A stretch of 64,000 bases of DNA, from NCBI RefSeq assembly GCF_900078755.1, contig NZ_FKIH01000013.1; one strand, 5' to 3'. The stretch is from Ichthyocystis sparus. Lineage in GTDB: Bacteria > Pseudomonadota > Gammaproteobacteria > Burkholderiales > 2013Ark19i. The notes under the pieces are model-generated. The model saw only the letters and a list, made by a program, of their open reading frames with translations, had not been told where the DNA came from and ran no database searches. The position numbers and the translations under genes were made by a program. Below, piece by piece: positions 59,482 through 64,000 of this stretch. The number at the start of each line of letters is the position of its first letter. Position 1 is the stretch's first letter.

Positions 59482-62400
59482 ACCAACATTTTAAAATAAG
59501 ATGACCAAACTAAATTAGCATAATATTCAAAATTTGGATTACATAGGGCATCTATTCTGCCAAAATCGTACAAGAGATGGTAGTATGGATCGTCTTGCTC
59601 ACCATGATGCCACTCACTTCCTCTCCAAATGCGGTATGCTGATGCTAAATCCTTTTCCTTGGTCGTATATTCATATGATGTTCTGGGAAAAAATGGAATT
59701 GGCTCTTTTTGAGATTGCATGCAAATAGAAATTATGTCTTCCCAAATGCAACTAGCACTACTCTTTTCAATTACTTCCAATTTAATAGCATCATCTGGTG
59801 CAACAAGCAAGCTTGGATATTTGGGAGAGGAAGCAATACAATAAAAAACGTGCTCAATCCAAAATCTTAGGTAATCACAAATAGATAAGCATGGAAGTAT
59901 TTTAATCATGCGCTTCCTATTAGTAATAACAGAGCCATAACATCCTGATTCAATCTCATATGATTCTTCACCTAAATCAATGTGAGAAACCCCACTTGCA
60001 GAGAGATATTGACGAACTGCAGCAACACTTTGACAGAGCAAGCCCCACTCCCTCTCTCCATATATACCATAAGGAAAATCTATACTCTGTTTAGCATCTA
60101 AAAAGGAAACATCAGACGTCAGGCAAGACATGATCCACTTCTTCTTGCTAGAAAAATTAAGATAAAAAGGCTCATAATCATTCCTTGGGTAGTACATATT
60201 ACTAGCACGTATATTAGCTATCTTTGTCATGAAATAGCGCACTGGGTGATTAAGTATGCTCACTACCTTATCTAGGGAAATATCTTCTAGCGAAGATGAT
60301 ACAATATAGTCAAGAGAATCAGATCCACTACAAGGAACATTGCAGGATGCCTCATCTGCGCTAGCAGAAAAACATACCTGATACGGCATATGTTCGTGAA
60401 CAAAATACTTCTCTACCTCATCACTTGAAGATAAGCTGTTACAAAATGGCATCTTATCTGACAAGTAACGCATAATATCTTCTATCAAACTCGATGGAAC
60501 ACGTAGTGAGTTTGTAGTTTGATCCCATGCAACATAACTTAGGTGTAAGTAGTCCAAATGCATCAAAGCATCCAAAAACGCCGCTCTATCGTCCCTAGTA
60601 CAATGCTCATCTCCAGGACGAGGAAACAAAGACATTAGATCGTAACGACACTTAGTAACCGAGCGTGGAAATACCCCTTCTTCCAAGCCCAAGCACGCCA
60701 AAAATTTGTACGGTAACCCAGACAAAGAACCATAACAAGTAAATGTAACAGATCCAGATGGAACCCCACCCCTTAAAGGATCACGGAAAGTATCCTTTAG
60801 CATCTCCACAATTAGTTGAAATTCTACAAGCTCCGATCCCTCATAAAATGAAGATAAAACTTGATTCCATTGCACAGAGATCTCTTCAAAAATATCATTT
60901 TTTCTTGCGGGACACCACTTAGTTATGGAATCTTTAATCCAGGCAACCCAGGTTACTATACGATGCTTGCGTCTTAGTCTATCCGGCCAATCTTTTAACA
61001 AATCCACTAAAAGTGACAGTACCTCCATTTGTTCTGTACTAAAAGAAATTCCTAACTCCTCAGATTCCCCGCAACAAAAGCTTCTAAACAATCGTTCTAA
61101 GGCAAACATCCATGTATGTCTATGCTCATCAACAGCCCAATCTGCTCGATGTGATGAATCTAAGCCCCAACGCACACCAAGATTGTAAATAATATTCTCT
61201 AGTTCCTGCCATTCATTTTGTTCAATATTGAATGCCAGCCTTACTACTGGCAATCTAAGCCAAGATAAAACTACAGAATATTCATAACGAGAATTTATAA
61301 CACTAAGCCATTGGGTAATAGCAACATACATATCTACTATTTCCGTACTTGGCAATCCTGTTATGGTGTAAGGTATAGAGTATTGTGCATTGGAAAACAC
61401 TGCATCCACCCAAGCTGCATTTGAGGCTAGATCTGGAATCCAAACCAATACATCAGCAGGGCACAGTGATCTGTCTTCATGGAAAAGTTTTTGAAGGAAA
61501 CGATGCAAAACGTGTAGCTCATCTACAAAACTATGACATCTATGTATTTGCAAAGAATCATCTGGCAACCAATTTCCCTTGTTAGACCAGGTTAAAATAT
61601 CGCTTTGCATACTATGTAATGTTGTATCGGGGGTAATATCAGAAAAATTTTCTTCTACTGGTAGGTCATTTTTTAGTAGCCACTCAACTAACTCACAACG
61701 CGCCCTACCCCATGATGCAAGAAGAAAATTACCAGTTTCAATACTGCTACCTATAGAAGAGGGGGTCATATCTCCCTTATGACAGATATCACCCCAGTAA
61801 TGCTCACATGGATTTATAACCCAGACGGAAACATCCATCCACAAAGATAAAGCATAATAGGCAGACAAATATAGTGGAGGCAATGTGGACAAGCAAAATA
61901 AGGTGATAGATTTAGGAGCATGATCCGGCAAGGGATAAACATTAGTGCTATAAAGGTGTTGTATCCAACTAGATAAAATTTCTGATGACAATAAATCATT
62001 AGATACGACCTTGTTCCAAAGAGACGACTGCCAGATTTCATCTGGATTACTTGAAAAAAGCTCTCCTTTTTTCCAAATAGCTAGCCAATCTGGTCTATAC
62101 CTGTCATATCTTTCCCATATGTTAAGTAATTGCAAAGCCCAACGATATCTATGAACATCGGTAAAAGTTTCACTAGGAGCAAAATCGTGTTCGTGATGAT
62201 TAGCGAGTTCACACCAAAGCTTATAAAGACGCTCACTTTGGTTTTTTTTAATGATTTTTTCATCAACACGCCCATCAAAGTAACCTACCATTGACCATAA
62301 AAAAGTAGCCGGAAAATCAAAGGAAAAACCAATACAAACACCACTATTCTTAGTTACTTGGTAAGACAAAAAATCTGCGTGTCCTCTACTTGGAACAATA

Positions 62401-62495
62401 AAGCGATGGGTCCTTTCCCAAATGCTCTCCTTGGAGAAGGAATTAAATACATCTAGGTCATTAAGTTGATTAATCAACTTTACCCGTATGGCCAC
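59478..62495 (-). CDS. recC: Exodeoxyribonuclease V subunit gamma (RecC)
   Basis: This 1005-aa RecC forms the third subunit and the Chi-recognition tunnel of RecBCD. FIVPSRGHADFLSYQ at the N-terminus, DVLVWIPDLASNAAWVDAVF, GSVTFTCYGSLSGLPYKFLA, CLGLEEGVFPRS and ALMHLDYLHLSYVAWD are typical, with degenerate helicase motifs and no nuclease site. GTG 62495 is the start, about 10 bases after GGG. It is the first gene of the recCBD operon, the order usual in betaproteobacteria. Confidence 0.95.
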   Translation of the reverse strand: MAIRVKLINQLNDLDVFNSFSKESIWERTHRFIVPSRGHADFLSYQVTKNSGVCIGFSFDFPATFLWSMVGYFDGRVDEKIIKKNQSERLYKLWCELANHHEHDFAPSETFTDVHRYRWALQLLNIWERYDRYRPDWLAIWKKGELFSSNPDEIWQSSLWNKVVSNDLLSSEILSSWIQHLYSTNVYPLPDHAPKSITLFCLSTLPPLYLSAYYALSLWMDVSVWVINPCEHYWGDICHKGDMTPSSIGSSIETGNFLLASWGRARCELVEWLLKNDLPVEENFSDITPDTTLHSMQSDILTWSNKGNWLPDDSLQIHRCHSFVDELHVLHRFLQKLFHEDRSLCPADVLVWIPDLASNAAWVDAVFSNAQYSIPYTITGLPSTEIVDMYVAITQWLSVINSRYEYSVVLSWLRLPVVRLAFNIEQNEWQELENIIYNLGVRWGLDSSHRADWAVDEHRHTWMFALERLFRSFCCGESEELGISFSTEQMEVLSLLVDLLKDWPDRLRRKHRIVTWVAWIKDSITKWCPARKNDIFEEISVQWNQVLSSFYEGSELVEFQLIVEMLKDTFRDPLRGGVPSGSVTFTCYGSLSGLPYKFLACLGLEEGVFPRSVTKCRYDLMSLFPRPGDEHCTRDDRAAFLDALMHLDYLHLSYVAWDQTTNSLRVPSSLIEDIMRYLSDKMPFCNSLSSSDEVEKYFVHEHMPYQVCFSASADEASCNVPCSGSDSLDYIVSSSLEDISLDKVVSILNHPVRYFMTKIANIRASNMYYPRNDYEPFYLNFSSKKKWIMSCLTSDVSFLDAKQSIDFPYGIYGEREWGLLCQSVAAVRQYLSASGVSHIDLGEESYEIESGCYGSVITNRKRMIKILPCLSICDYLRFWIEHVFYCIASSPKYPSLLVAPDDAIKLEVIEKSSASCIWEDIISICMQSQKEPIPFFPRTSYEYTTKEKDLASAYRIWRGSEWHHGEQDDPYYHLLYDFGRIDALCNPNFEYYANLVWSSYFKMLV

Positions 62496-62523
62496 TATAT
62501 ACCCAAATGTACAATTAACAGTC

Positions 62524-62552
62524 TTGACCGAGGTAGCCTAATTATACATAAT
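62524..62552 (+). promoter_or_regulatory. Promoter of tRNA-Asn
   Basis: TTGACC (62524-62529), a 17-base spacer, and CATAAT (62547-62552), with the tRNA starting 12 bases on. It lies between the divergent recC start and the tRNA. Confidence 0.6.
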
Positions 62553-62563
62553 GTCGACTTTGT

Positions 62564-62639
62564 TCCTCGATAGCTCAGTTGGTAGAGCAACGGACTGTTA
62601 ATCCGTGGGTCGTTGGTTCGAGTCCAACTCGAGGAGCCA
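62564..62639 (+). tRNA. tRNA-Asn (anticodon GTT), CCA encoded
   Basis: The cloverleaf is complete: acceptor arms TCCTCGA (62564-62570) and TCGAGGA (62629-62635), D arm GCTC...GAGC, anticodon stem ACGGA/TCCGT with loop CTGTTAA (anticodon GTT at 62597-62599), and T arm GTTGG-TTCGAGT-CCAAC. The discriminator is G, with CCA at 62637-62639. The last 42 bases overlap valS on the other strand. Confidence 0.97.
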
Positions 62640-64000
62640 TATTCTGATCTTCTTAAGATTGTCATCTACTACCCTTATTTCGTCTTCGATGTTCCTAAGC
62701 ATATCCTCGTTCTTCCTGATAACATGCTCTGGAGCTTTTGCGCGAAAGCCCGGTTGATCAAGCCTTTTTCGTATGGAGTCACTAGTAGACTTTAGTTTAG
62801 CAAGTTCTTTTTCTAGTTTTTTTTCCTCATCTGCATGATCAACCGGAACATCAATAGCAATAATCAACCCATCAACCTGTTTCTTAGGAAACATTACGGC
62901 ATCCATGTCATCTATAAAGCTTAGCTTACTTAATTTTGCCAATTCTAGCAGGTACCGACTATCGTATGGCCATGATCCCTTTCTTTCAACCAATAACGAC
63001 ACCCTTTGAGAAGGGGGCACATTCATTTCAGAACGAAGATTCCTAATGGTTGTAACCATTTTTTTAAAAGATGCCATAATATCTTCAGCTTCATCTTTCT
63101 TGCATGATGGATCATATTCTGGATAGGGAATCTCCAGTATTGAAGGCAAAGAATTCCTATGAACAAATGGTGATATCTTTTGCCATAACTCCTCAGTTAA
63201 GAAAGGAATAATCGGATGAGCTATACGTAATCCAATATCAAGCACGAGACACAGAACATATCTTGTGTGCGAAACAATATCAAAACTATCACTGGCAAGC
63301 TGTACCTTAGACATCTCAATATACCAGTCACAATATTCATCCCAAAAGAAAGAATGAATGGCTTGCGCAGCCCAATCAAAACGATACTGCTTAAAAGACT
63401 TATGAACAGTATCAACTAATCGATTCAGAGACGAAACAATCCACAGATCTACCCAAGATGAAAAAGTAAAGTCGCAACGAACAGACTTGTTTTCAACATT
63501 CATCAAAACGAAGCGAGAAGCATTCCAAAGCTTGTTACAAAAGTTTCGATAACCATAACATCGGTCCAAATCAAATTTTATGTCCCTTCCAGGACTGGCA
63601 AGAGAAGCAAAAGTAAACCTTAGTGAATCAGCACCGTAAGATGGAATACCTTGTGGAAACAGTTTCAATGTTCTTTCTACAATTTCTCTTTCTTTAGAAG
63701 GATTAATGAGGGCAGATGTTCTTTTTTTCAAAAGATCATCTAAAGAAATACCATCTATCAAATCTATGGGATCTAACACATTACCCTTAGATTTGGACAT
63801 CTTCTGACCTTCACTGTCTCGGATTAGACCGTGAACATAGACATCATGAAACGGAACCTTCCCAGTAATATAGTGTGTGAGCATAACCATTCTGGCAACC
63901 CAGAAGAATATAATGTCAAAACCAGTAACCAAAACAGAAGAAGGCAAATACAGGTCCAGAGCAATATTTGAAACATCAGGGTAACCTGGGGTCCATCCTA
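62598..64000 (-). CDS. valS: Valyl-tRNA synthetase, C-terminal part (5' end outside window)
   Basis: The frame is open to the window edge; the first visible residues GWTPGYPDVSNIALDLYLPS continue into SVLVTGFDIIFFWVARMVML, typical of the ValS catalytic core. The KMSKSKGNVLDP motif, the anticodon-binding helical domain and the C-terminal Lys-rich coiled coil (EKKLEKELAKLKSTSDSIRK) follow. The natural end would be near NLKKIR; instead the frame goes on for 14 more residues (IWLLELDSNQRPTD), nearly all antisense to tRNA-Asn. It stops at TAA 62598-62600 opposite the anticodon loop. Confidence 0.95.
   Translation of the reverse strand, partial: GWTPGYPDVSNIALDLYLPSSVLVTGFDIIFFWVARMVMLTHYITGKVPFHDVYVHGLIRDSEGQKMSKSKGNVLDPIDLIDGISLDDLLKKRTSALINPSKEREIVERTLKLFPQGIPSYGADSLRFTFASLASPGRDIKFDLDRCYGYRNFCNKLWNASRFVLMNVENKSVRCDFTFSSWVDLWIVSSLNRLVDTVHKSFKQYRFDWAAQAIHSFFWDEYCDWYIEMSKVQLASDSFDIVSHTRYVLCLVLDIGLRIAHPIIPFLTEELWQKISPFVHRNSLPSILEIPYPEYDPSCKKDEAEDIMASFKKMVTTIRNLRSEMNVPPSQRVSLLVERKGSWPYDSRYLLELAKLSKLSFIDDMDAVMFPKKQVDGLIIAIDVPVDHADEEKKLEKELAKLKSTSDSIRKRLDQPGFRAKAPEHVIRKNEDMLRNIEDEIRVVDDNLKKIRIWLLELDSNQRPTD

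Noticed and set aside
62613..62795. Plus-strand frame starting in tRNA-Asn
   Set aside because: It begins inside the tRNA and is antisense to the conserved ValS C-terminus.

Overview
The window looks like the chromosome of an obligate or host-adapted intracellular betaproteobacterium of the Burkholderiales type. The gene order sdhC-sdhD-sdhA-sdhB-sdhE-gltA-odhA(sucA)-odhB(sucB)-lpdA-zapE, with mdh, a CitE-like lyase and acnA diverging from it, is the Bordetella/Ralstonia/Neisseria arrangement. A DUF3567 protein, a family I know only from Burkholderiales relatives, lies next to recCBD. The DNA is AT-rich with very uneven coding density and expanded families of lineage-specific proteins. This would fit a fish epitheliocystis agent such as Candidatus Ichthyocystis, but that name is an inference from style, not from a database match.

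Region 1 (about 1-17,400) is a gene-poor head-to-tail array of diverged units of about 1.5-2.1 kb, all oriented on the minus strand. Each unit derives from two small membrane-protein genes: family A (N-terminal GGF/GGL signal-like segment, Asp/Pro-rich linker of very variable length, two membrane helices) and family B (the only intact copy is at 17016-17375). Three or four family A genes look intact; the others carry truncations, frameshifts or stops. Two further segments (5.5-6.6 kb and 7.8-9.2 kb) are a separate duplicated pair holding a decayed plus-strand membrane-anchored gene, one copy with an expanded 21-bp repeat.

Region 2 (17,945-34,471) is dense housekeeping DNA. A ten-gene minus-strand operon encodes succinate dehydrogenase, its flavinylation factor, citrate synthase, the 2-oxoglutarate dehydrogenase complex and ZapE. 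A three-gene plus-strand operon encodes malate dehydrogenase, a CitE-like lyase and aconitase A. Together they supply most of the TCA cycle; isocitrate dehydrogenase, succinyl-CoA synthetase and fumarase must lie elsewhere.

Region 3 (34,472-53,671) is an accessory island of unrecognised large proteins. It holds a tandem paralogue pair (546 and 596 aa) and two membrane-anchored Cys/His proteins sharing a CxxC...SHIxSxH module. Next come three consecutive genes (792, about 366 and 1319 aa) that share a roughly 100-aa domain attached to wholly different partners: 27-aa repeats plus a Gly-rich tract, an acidic disordered chain, and a giant coiled coil with an Arg/Ser tail. A secreted alpha/beta hydrolase closes the island. 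These look like host-interaction proteins, but no function is demonstrated by the sequence.

Region 4 (53,851-64,000) is housekeeping again: the DUF3567 gene, recD, recB, recC, a tRNA-Asn and the 3' part of valS. The valS reading frame runs into the antisense of the tRNA, so its stop codon lies opposite the anticodon loop. No rRNA, CRISPR array, transposase or phage gene was seen.
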